A stretch of 64,000 nt of DNA. It comes from DLKC01 sp002478885. GTDB lineage: Bacteria; Bacteroidota; Bacteroidia; Chitinophagales; Chitinophagaceae. Where the stretch lies: NCBI GenBank assembly GCA_046329585.1, contig JAXLUI010000002.1, positions 1,240,001 through 1,304,000 of the forward strand. Reading direction: 5' to 3'. The notes beneath the pieces are model-generated. The model was not told the DNA's origin. It did no database searches and saw only the letters and a program-made list of their open reading frames with translations. Below, piece by piece: positions 45,089 to 53,607 of this stretch. The position numbers and the translations under genes are program-made. Every line of letters begins with the position of its first letter. Position 1 is the first letter of the stretch.

Positions 45089-45922
45089 CTATTCAGTTTC
45101 AGCTTTCATAAACTGGCCTGCCATCTGGAATAACCCGTTCAGCTTTAACTGGAAACTGCTATTGTCCAGATAAAACAACTGCAACCTAAAGTATGGCTGG
45201 CCAATCACTACCGGCTTTTCTTTTAATTTACTTTGCAGCACTGCTGACATTGGTTTTTTTGTATGAAAATAAAAACTGATTTCTGTAATGCTCGAACTTC
45301 GCACGAGAATCAAATTACCTGGCGTTAACAACAACTTTTTATATTCAAGCAATTCAGCATTGGTGGTTGTATCAAGAATTCTTCCCCACCCATCATTCAA
45401 TTCCATATTTAACCAGGATCCTGTTTCAACTTCAGTGAAAACGGAATTTTTTATAGCGTCCATTACTTCCGCATTTATCTTTTCGCTGGAAGAATCCAAT
45501 TTCAAAACAAAGCTGTTGTTCATGAGTGAATCAATGGGTATCTCCAATGGTGCACGCTCGTAACAAGGCTTCGTTGTAAAAGATGATGCAGCCGAAAAAT
45601 AAGCTGCTCCAAAATTTCTGGGATCAAAAACCTTAACCGGCTTCATGGTTTTCATGTCTACAATACTGCCCAGCAGAAAAGTATCTTTTGTACGTATAAA
45701 AACGGCGTTTACAGCGTAAGAGCTTCCCATGCAGCTGTCGTGGATCTTTTTTCTTTCATCCCATATTTTCCCATGAGGTACGGCGAAAGAAGAATCGGCA
45801 GGAAAACTAAATTCGTTTTCGCTCACAGGTTTAAAAACGATGTGCTGCTTACTGTTTCCCGTTGCACAACCCAACAACAAGAACATCAAAATAATGATAG
45901 GCGATGAATAAAAAGGTTTCAT
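45089..45922 (-). CDS. Lipoprotein of unknown function
   Basis: The protein has 277 residues from the ATG at 45922, chosen because it gives a short N-region and a clear lipobox (IIILMFLLLGCATG, Cys near residue 19). The mature part is polar with alternating hydrophobic residues (SENEFSFPADSSFAVPHGKIW, DTFLLGSIVDMKTMKPVKVFDPRNFG, PYFRLQLFYLDNSSFQLK), suggesting beta structure. I recognise no family. It lies inside the esterase island on the same strand as its neighbours. Confidence 0.6.
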   Translation of the reverse strand: MKPFYSSPIIILMFLLLGCATGNSKQHIVFKPVSENEFSFPADSSFAVPHGKIWDERKKIHDSCMGSSYAVNAVFIRTKDTFLLGSIVDMKTMKPVKVFDPRNFGAAYFSAASSFTTKPCYERAPLEIPIDSLMNNSFVLKLDSSSEKINAEVMDAIKNSVFTEVETGSWLNMELNDGWGRILDTTTNAELLEYKKLLLTPGNLILVRSSSITEISFYFHTKKPMSAVLQSKLKEKPVVIGQPYFRLQLFYLDNSSFQLKLNGLFQMAGQFMKAETE

Positions 45923-46024
45923 GTTGAGTTGTTCGTTATGCATTTACAACCGGGCCTTAAATTTATTCAAATATCATCTTACGCAGGAAAATAAATTCAT
46001 AGCAACTTACTAAACGGGCGCTAA

Positions 46025-47146
46025 CTATTTAAACAGCATTGGAGCAAACTCGTAAAGATTATGGCGCCACGTGATAAACGTATGCCCGGCAGGGTAAGTA
46101 TTTGTTTGGTATTTTATGCCGTACCTGTCAAAGAGCGCATTTACGTTTAATCCATTCTGGTAAGCGATGTCTTTCTCCCCACCCATTGCGATCCAGAATA
46201 GTTTAAGCTTATTGATAGCTGGGTTTTTGAGCGCATCAGCATGCTTTTCTTCGAGCTCTTTCAGCTGATCTGGGAAATAGCCTGTGCTCAACGGTAGTAT
46301 ATAACCAAACATGTCAGCGTGATAAATGGCCATGTTCAGCGCCTGAATGCCGCCCATTGAAAGCCCGCAAAAGGCTCGATCTGCTGGCTTATCAGAAACA
46401 TTGTAGTGTGATTCGACAAAGGGAATAATATCAGTAAAAAACTGTTTGTAGAAGGGGTCGGTGTCCGTATCCGGTGACATAAAAAAACCTTGTGCAGGGT
46501 GGCCCATTGCCATTACCACTATCATGGGTTTTATCTTTCCTTCGGCAAGCAGGTTGTCAAGAATAAAATTTGCTCTTCCAACAGTTGTCCATGAAGCATC
46601 GTTATCTCCCCCGCCATGTTGAAGATATAAGACCGGCAATTTATTTTTCATTTTTTCATAACCCGGAGGAGTATAAATATGCAAGCGACCGGTATTGTTT
46701 AATACAGACGATGCAAACCAAACCGTTTCAATTTTGCCATGTGGCACGTTTTTAACAGCGCAGTAATCGCTTTCCTTTCCGGGCATTTCAAAAATATTAG
46801 AAAGCCCATTCTGCGATTCTTTGTACTGCGGGTTTTTTGGATCAAAAGTTTTTATACCATCAACTGTAAAGTCATAAGTATAAACATCAGGAGACAAAGG
46901 ACCGACGGTAACTGACCATACTCCATTATCAGCCTTAGTTAGTTTATCTGCACCAAAAACCTTCACATAGTCACCCATTACTGTGGCATCTTTGGCGTTA
47001 GGTGCGTAGATGCTAAAAGTAACCCTGTTATCATTTAATATTCTAACTGATTGCAGTGTATCGTTTGGTGTTGGATTGGGATTTCTGAACTGGGCTTCAG
47101 CAGATCCACAGCTGAGTATAAAAAATATTGCGATGAGTTTTTTCAT
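46025..47146 (-). CDS. CE1/esterase-D-like secreted esterase with N-terminal Ig-like domain
   Basis: The protein has 373 residues from the ATG at 47146, giving the signal KKLIAIFFILSCGSAEAQ. An earlier ATG at 47164 is less likely. Residues about 32-105 form a CBM48/E-set-like domain (VTFSIYAPNAKDATVMGDY, VYTYDFTVDG). The esterase domain follows with YLQHGGGDNDASW, nucleophile Ser263 in CGLSMGGIQA and a late His in PAGHTFITWRH. This architecture is shared by XynZ-like feruloyl or acetyl esterases. It fits the surrounding glycan-deacylation genes. Confidence 0.88.
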   Translation of the reverse strand: MKKLIAIFFILSCGSAEAQFRNPNPTPNDTLQSVRILNDNRVTFSIYAPNAKDATVMGDYVKVFGADKLTKADNGVWSVTVGPLSPDVYTYDFTVDGIKTFDPKNPQYKESQNGLSNIFEMPGKESDYCAVKNVPHGKIETVWFASSVLNNTGRLHIYTPPGYEKMKNKLPVLYLQHGGGDNDASWTTVGRANFILDNLLAEGKIKPMIVVMAMGHPAQGFFMSPDTDTDPFYKQFFTDIIPFVESHYNVSDKPADRAFCGLSMGGIQALNMAIYHADMFGYILPLSTGYFPDQLKELEEKHADALKNPAINKLKLFWIAMGGEKDIAYQNGLNVNALFDRYGIKYQTNTYPAGHTFITWRHNLYEFAPMLFK

Positions 47147-47230
47147 AACTGGTCTTATTAGCAAATGATAAAACTTGAATTAATAAAAGAGGTACACCGG
47201 GTAACCGTTCTGCTGACGGATGTACCCGGC

Positions 47231-47287
47231 GTACAAGTGTGCGACGCAACGGTAGCCGGATTGATATTCTAAAAGCCGGCTACAAAA
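47231..47287. repeat. Palindromic repeat element E17 (right arm)
   Basis: GTACAAGTGTGCGACGCAAC is at 47231-47250, then GGTAGCCGG and the outer end AAAAGCCGGCTACAAAAA ending at 47288. A left arm is not visible; only TGTACCCGGC precedes it. Confidence 0.8.
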
Positions 47288-47288
47288 A

Positions 47289-48203
47289 TTATACTTTCAA
47301 CGTCTCCGTAATATATTTATAACTGGCTTTAATGCTTTCCATTGGATCTTTTGGCATGTCGTGTTCAATGTAAAAGTGTTTCATTCCCGAAGTGGAGGCA
47401 GCATCGAAAATGCGTTTGTAGTCGATAGTGCCGCTGCCGACGGGAAGAATGTTTTCTTTTGCAGCATCAAGATCTTTTACATGCCACAAAGGAAAGCGCC
47501 CGGGGTTTTGTTTAAACAATTCTACGGGGTCTTTTCCGCCTTTGGTTGCCCATGCAAGATCGAGTTCCATCTGCATAGTGGTTTGCGATAAAAACATTTC
47601 GTAAGGCACACTGCCTTCTATGTTATGAAACTCCGCATCGTGATTGTGGTACGCAAAACCAATACCCGCTTTTTTACAAGCTGCATCCGTTTTATTGAGC
47701 ACTTCGATAGAAGCTTTTATATCGTCAAGTGTGTTGATCGGTGTGTTGGCGCATACCAAATATTCAACTCCACCTTCAGCTGCTTCGTCGACGAGCTCTT
47801 GCATATTATCGTTAAGATTGCGCATGGGCGGAATTTTGAGCGGGTTGCCATTTGCGTCTGTTGGCATTTTGGCGCCCGGGGGCATTTTGAAAGGCGCGCC
47901 CAGCACATGGTGGGAAGTCCATTTCATGCCGAGATCATTAATAGTCTTGGCAAACTCTTTCGGCTTCATGCCGTAATACCCTCCCTTCTTGCTGAAGGCC
48001 GATTCAATCTCTTTAATGCCCACATCGGCAATCTTTTTCAATGTACCCTGAACATCGTCGTCCATAACATTGAAAAACGTAAATAACTGTAATCCCACGG
48101 GGTGGTGTTTCTTGAATATCTCAGCAAGAGATGTATTTGAAACGAGCATTGCGCCGAGCGCAGCCGCGCCGGAATGCTGAATAAATTTTCTTCTGTTATA
48201 CAT
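47289..48203 (-). CDS. Secreted xylose-isomerase-like TIM-barrel protein
   Basis: The protein has 304 residues. The N-terminal Tat-type signal is YNRRKFIQHSGAAALGAMLVSN. The AP_endonuc_2/sugar isomerase fold is shown by KEIESAFSKKGGYYGM, FAYHNHDAEF (metal His), QMELDLAWATKGG (Glu, Asp), WHVKDLDA and FYIEHD. Periplasmic members of this family are hydroxypyruvate isomerase-like or act on 3-keto sugars. The presence of a GMC/DUF1080 set 6-8 kb away makes the latter a reasonable inference. It is 20 bases downstream of the second carboxylesterase gene. Confidence 0.85.
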   Translation of the reverse strand: MYNRRKFIQHSGAAALGAMLVSNTSLAEIFKKHHPVGLQLFTFFNVMDDDVQGTLKKIADVGIKEIESAFSKKGGYYGMKPKEFAKTINDLGMKWTSHHVLGAPFKMPPGAKMPTDANGNPLKIPPMRNLNDNMQELVDEAAEGGVEYLVCANTPINTLDDIKASIEVLNKTDAACKKAGIGFAYHNHDAEFHNIEGSVPYEMFLSQTTMQMELDLAWATKGGKDPVELFKQNPGRFPLWHVKDLDAAKENILPVGSGTIDYKRIFDAASTSGMKHFYIEHDMPKDPMESIKASYKYITETLKV

Positions 48204-48223
48204 TGCCTTGAGTTTTAGCGGGG

Positions 48224-49849
48224 TTATTTATTTGTTTTTTCGAGGAAGAGATAACGGTCACGGTTAGTTTCTTCAACAGCTTTTGTTGTTACATCGATAT
48301 GCATATACTGAACGGTTTTGCTGTTATCAACTGCCGGCCAAACAGGGACGCCCATACCATTTGGGTTACCGGTTTTTATAAAGTTCTCGAAGTATGCCTG
48401 CATGATTGTAGATACGGCAAAATCCTCGGGCTGCCAGTCATACACACGGTTCGTTGGCAGGTTACCTAAGGCGTATTCGATCTCAGCAGAATGCACTGCT
48501 CCCTTTGCAGCAGGCGCTTTTGGAGCTTTGCCTGTTGTGTCTTTTGTTACACCTCCGGCAAGGTTAGCCGTTGCATTACCCATTTCAGGGCGCATTTGCG
48601 GACGTGGCCGTGCATACAAATAGCGGTAAACAGGTTTGCCTCCAGTTTTGCTTTGCAGGTCGATCCATTTCCAGGTACCGTAAGCGATAAAGCGATCGGC
48701 TGCCAATTGTGTGGCCACGGCTTCTGCCTCTTCATCTGTTGAGGCGCTATATGCTTTCAGGGCCTCTTCTGTATTGTTAGGGTATAATTTCTGTAATGCC
48801 TTCTTTAAATTTTCCATTGTTGGCTTGTCGCCGCCGAGTACCATCTGGTAAACCATTTCCTGTGAATTCCACCCGGCAAGCATAGGCACATGCGCCTGCT
48901 TACCCGATTCAAAAATGTTCTGTGGAGATTCAGGAAAAAAATAGCCATCCACGCAAACAGGAAATGTTCCGAAAGCGGCTTTGGCAGTGGCTTTCATTAC
49001 GTCATCGGCACTCATGGCGCGAAGTTCTGCCAACGAATTTTTGTTGATGCCTTTAGCCCAGGTATCGCCCGATTTTTCTGCATCCGCCAGTGATGTTGTT
49101 CGGTTAGATCCCAGCAGAGAGCCGCTCTCACCGATTGCACCTGCAATAATATTTTTTGATAACGGAGAAGCCATCTGCGCGCTCACCGAAAATGAACCTG
49201 CAGACTCTCCAGCAATGGTTATCTTTTTCGGATCACCACCAAATGCAGCAATATTTTCCTGCACCCATTTTAAAGCTGCAGCCTGGTCGAGCAAACCATA
49301 ATTGCCAGAGGCATGATGGGGTGACTCCTTTGTCAACTCAGGATATGACAGAAAGCCAAAAACCCCAAGTCGGTAATTTACGGTAACCGAAACAATACCA
49401 CGGCGGGCCATGCTCTCGCCATCATATCTTGGCTCGCTGCCATCTCCGGCCAGGTAGCCACCTCCGTAGAAATATACCAGCACCGGCAGTTTGTCTTTAC
49501 CGGTTTTAGAGGGCGACCACACATTCAGGTATAAACAATCTTCACTAACACCATCTGAACGAAAAGCCATGTCGCCAAAAATCGGTAACTGCATGGCACG
49601 TGGTCCAAATTTATCGGCCTTGCGCACGCCGCTCCAGTTCTTAACGGGTTGGGGTTCTCTCCAGCGAAGATCGCCCACAGGTGGAGCTGCGAAAGGCACC
49701 CCCCTGAATACATTAAGGCCAGACTCAAAAACTCCTTCCAATGTGCCGTTCGCTGTCTTTACCTGCAAACCCGGCTCGGCGTTTTGCGCAGTAGCGGTTA
49801 CTGCAACAAAGAGCACTGTACATAAAACGAGTGAAAATTTTTGCTTCAT
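48224..49849 (-). CDS. Secreted type-B carboxylesterase (second copy)
   Basis: The protein has 541 residues from the ATG at 49849 (signal KQKFSLVLCTVLFVAVTATAQ). The frame continues open to 49939 through a repeat arm, but those 30 residues do not belong to the family. Landmarks are FRGVPFAAPPVGDLRWR, EDCLYLNVW, YFYGGGY and the nucleophile Ser217 in GESAGSFSV. A late His candidate is in AVHSAEIEYAL. It is upstream of the TIM-barrel gene. It is a paralogue of the gene at 41623. Confidence 0.9.
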   Translation of the reverse strand: MKQKFSLVLCTVLFVAVTATAQNAEPGLQVKTANGTLEGVFESGLNVFRGVPFAAPPVGDLRWREPQPVKNWSGVRKADKFGPRAMQLPIFGDMAFRSDGVSEDCLYLNVWSPSKTGKDKLPVLVYFYGGGYLAGDGSEPRYDGESMARRGIVSVTVNYRLGVFGFLSYPELTKESPHHASGNYGLLDQAAALKWVQENIAAFGGDPKKITIAGESAGSFSVSAQMASPLSKNIIAGAIGESGSLLGSNRTTSLADAEKSGDTWAKGINKNSLAELRAMSADDVMKATAKAAFGTFPVCVDGYFFPESPQNIFESGKQAHVPMLAGWNSQEMVYQMVLGGDKPTMENLKKALQKLYPNNTEEALKAYSASTDEEAEAVATQLAADRFIAYGTWKWIDLQSKTGGKPVYRYLYARPRPQMRPEMGNATANLAGGVTKDTTGKAPKAPAAKGAVHSAEIEYALGNLPTNRVYDWQPEDFAVSTIMQAYFENFIKTGNPNGMGVPVWPAVDNSKTVQYMHIDVTTKAVEETNRDRYLFLEKTNK

Positions 49850-49871
49850 AATGGCTTGTTTTATAATTAAG

Positions 49872-49935
49872 GTTTTTATTGTCCCTGCTTCAGCAACATC
49901 GCCCGGCACCTGTTGCGTCGCACTCTTGTACTGTA
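49872..49935. repeat. Palindromic repeat element E18 (left arm)
   Basis: TTTTTATTGTCCCTGC starts at 49873. CATCGCCCGGCACC and TGTTGCGTCGCACTCTTGTA (49911-49930) follow. No right arm is seen; a different hairpin (49956-49986) comes next. Confidence 0.78.
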
Positions 49936-49955
49936 CCAAAAACAGCTGCGTGATT

Positions 49956-49986
49956 AAAATAGCCCTGCATGCGCAGGGGCTATTTT
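49956..49986. terminator. Strong bidirectional hairpin in a divergent intergenic region
   Basis: AAAATAGCCCTGC at 49956-49968, loop ATGC, and GCAGGGGCTATTTT at 49973-49986, with one bulged G. It has A and T runs on both flanks. It lies 107 bases upstream of the carboxylesterase start, where it could also act as an attenuator. Confidence 0.7.
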
Positions 49987-50172
49987 CACTGTTGGTTTAG
50001 AAAAAGTTCAGGTAATTAAAAGTCAGCTGTTTTCCGATTCGTTTAGCGCTGGCGGCCTTCAATTGCAACCCTTACGCCTTTAGCATTGCGGCGCTTATTA
50101 CAAAGACGCTACCTCATTTTCATTTTAGTGGCATCAGCAACCGGCTTCGGGCAGCTAAGAAAACTTCAATTT
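49956..50172 (-). ncRNA. Candidate small RNA between two divergent genes
   Basis: On the minus strand, TTG (50203-50201), 16 bases and TAATTTTG (50184-50177) look like a promoter. About 200 bases later, a strong hairpin AAAATAGCCCCTGC / GCAGGGCTATTTT (49986-49956) looks like a terminator. It is unusual to find a terminator between divergent genes. The stretch contains no convincing reading frame and has internal inverted segments (AAGCGC/GCGCTAA, GCCGC/GGCGGC-like). It does not match tmRNA, 6S, SRP or RNase P as far as I can tell. Confidence 0.35.
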
Positions 50173-50266
50173 ATTGCAAAATTATTCTGTAATTTATACG
50201 CAATGAAGATACACGAATTTTAAATAGTATATTTTTTCAGGTTATATAAATTTTTACTTTTATCAA

Positions 50267-51046
50267 ATGAAAACGGAAAAGGACAAGGTCGACGCGATCA
50301 AAAACGGCGAAAAGCACTTTTTGCATCATCTTTCAATTGACTGCGTTTTATTTGGCTATCATGAACATCAGTTGAAAGTGCTGCTGTTGCAATGGAAGCA
50401 CTCGGGGAAATGGAGCCTGCCGGGCGGATTTATAAAACTCGATGAAACCCTCGAAGAATCCGCAAAACGAATTTTAAAAGAAAGAACCGGGCTCGATGAC
50501 ATTTTCCTCCAGCAATTCCAATCTTTTGGCGATCCAAAACGTTCTCACCGAAGTAAACAGGACATTGAAACGCTTGCAATTGTTAGCGGTTCACTCATAG
50601 ATGAAACTCATTGGATACTAAAGCGTACCGTTTCTATAGGGTACTATGCCGTAACAGAATATTCAAAAGTTACGCCCCGGCCCGACCCGCTTTCTGAAAT
50701 ATGCGAGTGGTGGGATATAGATGAGCTCCCCCAACTGGTATTTGACCACAATATTATTGTAACAGAAGCCTTGAAAGCTTTGCGTTTGCAGATCTATCAC
50801 CAACCAATCGGTTATAACCTGCTGCCCGAAAAATTTACCCTGCCTGAAATACACGCTTTATATGAAACCATTCTTGGCAAAGAACTTGACCGCCGCAATT
50901 TTGCCAAAAAACTGATCTCGCTTGGCATCATTAAAAAACTGGATGAAATGAGAAGCATCGGCGCACATCGCTCTCCATTTCTTTACAAATTCGACAAACG
51001 CAAATACGATAAGGCTTTAAAAGAAGGCATTGCGCTTGCATTCTAA
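50267..51046 (+). CDS. Nudix-type transcriptional regulator (NrtR/AraR-like)
   Basis: The protein has 259 residues. An N-terminal Nudix domain (about 20-160) is joined to a winged-helix DNA-binding domain (about 165-255: LPEIHALYETILGKELDRRNFAKKLISLGIIKKL). The Nudix box is degenerate: after GFIKLDE the catalytic REUXEE stretch reads RILKER, so both key Glu positions are lost and hydrolysis is unlikely. Regulators of this form sense ADP-ribose or, in Bacteroides, L-arabinose. Here it is encoded next to the GH3 gene and divergent from the esterase operon, so control of those genes is the natural guess. Confidence 0.85.
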   Translation: MKTEKDKVDAIKNGEKHFLHHLSIDCVLFGYHEHQLKVLLLQWKHSGKWSLPGGFIKLDETLEESAKRILKERTGLDDIFLQQFQSFGDPKRSHRSKQDIETLAIVSGSLIDETHWILKRTVSIGYYAVTEYSKVTPRPDPLSEICEWWDIDELPQLVFDHNIIVTEALKALRLQIYHQPIGYNLLPEKFTLPEIHALYETILGKELDRRNFAKKLISLGIIKKLDEMRSIGAHRSPFLYKFDKRKYDKALKEGIALAF

Positions 51047-51089
51047 CAATGCCTTCCCATTTAATTTATTTGCTGCACAAAGAATATGG

Positions 51090-51145
51090 CGCAGAAGAGT
51101 GCGACGCAAGTAAAGCCAAATAGTACTACTGGCCCATGGCTCCAA
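51090..51145. repeat. Palindromic repeat element E19 (right arm), runs into GH3
   Basis: AAGAGTGCGACGCAAGTAAAGCC is present from 51094, then AATAGTACTACTGGCCCATGGCTCCAAAAT in two parts. The outer end overlaps the last codons of the GH3 gene (51126 onwards). It belongs to the TAAAGCC subgroup with E13 and E14. Confidence 0.78.
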
Positions 51146-53525
51146 AATTATTTAACTCATAAATGAACCCTGTGCTGTTTTTGGCAGGCTTGTATTCCTG
51201 AATCTCAACCTGTGGCACTATTACCTTGTGCACTTTTTCGGTAACAATATCTTTCGCCAGCGTAAAGCTTGCCTTACTTTTTACATTGAGCGATGAGGCC
51301 GCAATTTTAACTGTGTAGGTGCCTGCGGCAGCAATCCACGATGAGCTGTTCGTATCGAACGATGCAAGGTCGGTTTCAGCAATAGTGAATGTGATCGTTT
51401 CTGACTGACCAGGATTAAGAAGCTTTGTTTTAGCAAAACTTTTTAACTCTTCAGCCGGCTTGTCCAATTTTCCGGCAGGCGCGCTCAGGTATAATTGCAC
51501 CACTTCTTTACCAGCAACACTGCCGGTATTCTTTACGGTTACGGTAGCTGTAATTCTTTTGTTGAAGTTGTTGCTGCTGAGCTTTATGCTGCTGTATGAA
51601 AAGTTGCTGTAAGAAAGACCATATCCAAATTCATATGCGGGTTTTACGTTGAATGTATTGTAATAACGGTAACCAACGTAAATGCCCTCTTCATAAATAA
51701 CCTCTGCCGGTATAGCTTTTTGACCGAACATGCCAGGGCCTGCTGCTCTCTCAGGAAATTCTTTACCTGGAAAATTTTTTGCAGAAGGCACATCTCCATA
51801 AGCTACTGGAAAAGTAGTAGCTAGTTTCCCGGACGGGTTTACTTTACCGCTGACTACATCTGCAATTGCATTACCACCTTCCAGGCCCGGTTGCCATGCA
51901 AGCAATATTGCGTCGGGGTCATCTCGCCATTGTGCTACATCTATTACGCCGCCGATATTCAATACAACGAGCACTTTTTTATTGGCTGCATGAAAGGCCT
52001 GCGTTACGTTTTTAATCAATGCTTTCTCTGTATCGTTGAGATAAAAATCACCAGCAAGGTTCCTGTCTCTTCCTTCCCCGGCATTTCTGCCAATGGCGAT
52101 AATAGCCATGTCGTTATTTGCTGCAGCCCGGGCCAAGAGGTCGTTACCGGCAACAAATTCACCGGCCGGTGGCGTTGGGTTCATAAATTCCTGTATAAAA
52201 CCTTTCTTCGGATGTTTTATGTGATATTCGAGCAGGTAGCCCTGGTAGGTATTTTTAATAACTGCATCAATATTATAGGCAGCGTTGGCAAGACCTTCTG
52301 AAAGCGATACGGTGTATGCTTTGTTCACGTCACCGCTGCCTGTTCCACCGGCAATAAGTTCGTAACCATTGTTGCCAAACAATGCTACTTTGTTTGCTGT
52401 TTTCAGTGGCAAAGCTTCGTTGTTATTTTTCAGCAGCACCATTCCGTCTGCGGCGGCTTCTCTTGCTATTTGAGCATCTTTTTTCAGGTCGGGCTGATCG
52501 GAATATTTATAGCCTTTAAATGCCGGCGACTGAAGTATGACACTTAAAATACCAGCCACATTTTCATCAAGCATTTTCACATCGAGGCTTCCGTTGTTCA
52601 CAGCGTCAATGATCTTTTTCGACTGGTCGCCTGTTCCCGGCATTAACAAGTTATTGCCGGCCTTCATTTGACCAACAGGGTCCTTACCTCCAAACCAATC
52701 TGTCATTACAAAACCTTTAAATCCCCACTCCTGCCTGAGTATCTTAGTCAGCAGGTCGTAGTTTTCTGATGTGTACGGGCCATTAAGATAGTTGTAAGAA
52801 CTCATCACAGTCCACGGCTGAGATTCTTTTATGGCGATTTCAAAACCTTTCAGGTAAATCTCTCTCAAGGCTCTTTCACTTACAATTGTATTAACGGTGT
52901 TACGGTTTGTTTCTTCATTATTGGCCGCAAAATGTTTGATGGAAGTGCCCACACCGTTCGACTCAATACCATTTACCATGGCCGCTGTTATTTTGCCAGC
53001 AACGAACGGGTCTTCTGAATAATATTCAAAGTTTCTTCCACCGAGCGGGTTACGGTGAATATTCAATGCTGGTGCCAGCAAAATATCGATACCGTATTCA
53101 TGCACTTCAGATCCAAATGCTTTACCAACTTTTTTCACCAGTGCTGTATCCCATGACGATGCGAGCAATGTTGCCACCGGCCATGCGGTTGCATAATATT
53201 TTTTTGTACTGTCGCCATCTCTCACGGGGTCTATCCTCACACCGGCCGGGCCGTCTGATACAACAATAGAAGGAATACCGAGCCTTGGTATGGCAAAGGT
53301 TGTTCCGGCGGCGCCGGGTACCTTGTCTTTGGTTTGCCCGATAGTTGGGCCCTGGTTGGGCATGCCGGGCATGTGAAGTCCGTTGCCTACCACAAATTTC
53401 GCTTTTTCTTCTAGTGTCATTGCGGCAACAATATCTTTAACCGGGCTTTTACCGAGTTGAATTTTTTGGGCATTACTATATGTGGCTATGCTTAAGGAGA
53501 GCAGTACCAGGCAGAAATTTTTCAT
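51126..53525 (-). CDS. GH3 family beta-glucosidase/xylosidase
   Basis: The protein has 799 residues from the ATG at 53525 (signal KNFCLVLLSLSIATYSNAQ). A longer frame to 53603 is not supported. The N-terminal GH3 barrel has LAPALNIHRNPLGGRNFEYYSEDP, KHFAANNEETNR and the nucleophile Asp276 in GFVMTDWFGG. The alpha/beta sandwich and a C-terminal fibronectin-III-like domain (EVVQLYLSAPAGKLDKPAEELKSFAKT) follow. It is secreted to the periplasm or surface and trims oligosaccharides from the exo end. The last residues (FGAMGQ) are encoded by the end of a repeat copy. It is convergent with the Nudix regulator gene. Confidence 0.92.
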   Translation of the reverse strand: MKNFCLVLLSLSIATYSNAQKIQLGKSPVKDIVAAMTLEEKAKFVVGNGLHMPGMPNQGPTIGQTKDKVPGAAGTTFAIPRLGIPSIVVSDGPAGVRIDPVRDGDSTKKYYATAWPVATLLASSWDTALVKKVGKAFGSEVHEYGIDILLAPALNIHRNPLGGRNFEYYSEDPFVAGKITAAMVNGIESNGVGTSIKHFAANNEETNRNTVNTIVSERALREIYLKGFEIAIKESQPWTVMSSYNYLNGPYTSENYDLLTKILRQEWGFKGFVMTDWFGGKDPVGQMKAGNNLLMPGTGDQSKKIIDAVNNGSLDVKMLDENVAGILSVILQSPAFKGYKYSDQPDLKKDAQIAREAAADGMVLLKNNNEALPLKTANKVALFGNNGYELIAGGTGSGDVNKAYTVSLSEGLANAAYNIDAVIKNTYQGYLLEYHIKHPKKGFIQEFMNPTPPAGEFVAGNDLLARAAANNDMAIIAIGRNAGEGRDRNLAGDFYLNDTEKALIKNVTQAFHAANKKVLVVLNIGGVIDVAQWRDDPDAILLAWQPGLEGGNAIADVVSGKVNPSGKLATTFPVAYGDVPSAKNFPGKEFPERAAGPGMFGQKAIPAEVIYEEGIYVGYRYYNTFNVKPAYEFGYGLSYSNFSYSSIKLSSNNFNKRITATVTVKNTGSVAGKEVVQLYLSAPAGKLDKPAEELKSFAKTKLLNPGQSETITFTIAETDLASFDTNSSSWIAAAGTYTVKIAASSLNVKSKASFTLAKDIVTEKVHKVIVPQVEIQEYKPAKNSTGFIYELNNFGAMGQ

Positions 53526-53572
53526 AATGATTGTTTGAGATAAAAATCTTATTGCGTATAATTTACGGAATG

Positions 53573-53603
53573 CAAATTTATACACGTGCTGCTGGTTATG
53601 CAA
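53573..53603 (-). promoter_or_regulatory. Bacteroidota-type promoter of the GH3 gene
   Basis: On the minus strand, TTG (53603-53601), 20 bases, TAAATTTG (53580-53573), 47 bases before the start codon. The -33 element ends just outside repeat copy E20. Confidence 0.6.
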
Positions 53604-53607
53604 TTAA

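Noticed and set aside
47625..48086. 153-residue plus-strand frame
   Set aside because: It is a shadow inside the well-supported sugar-isomerase-like gene on the minus strand.
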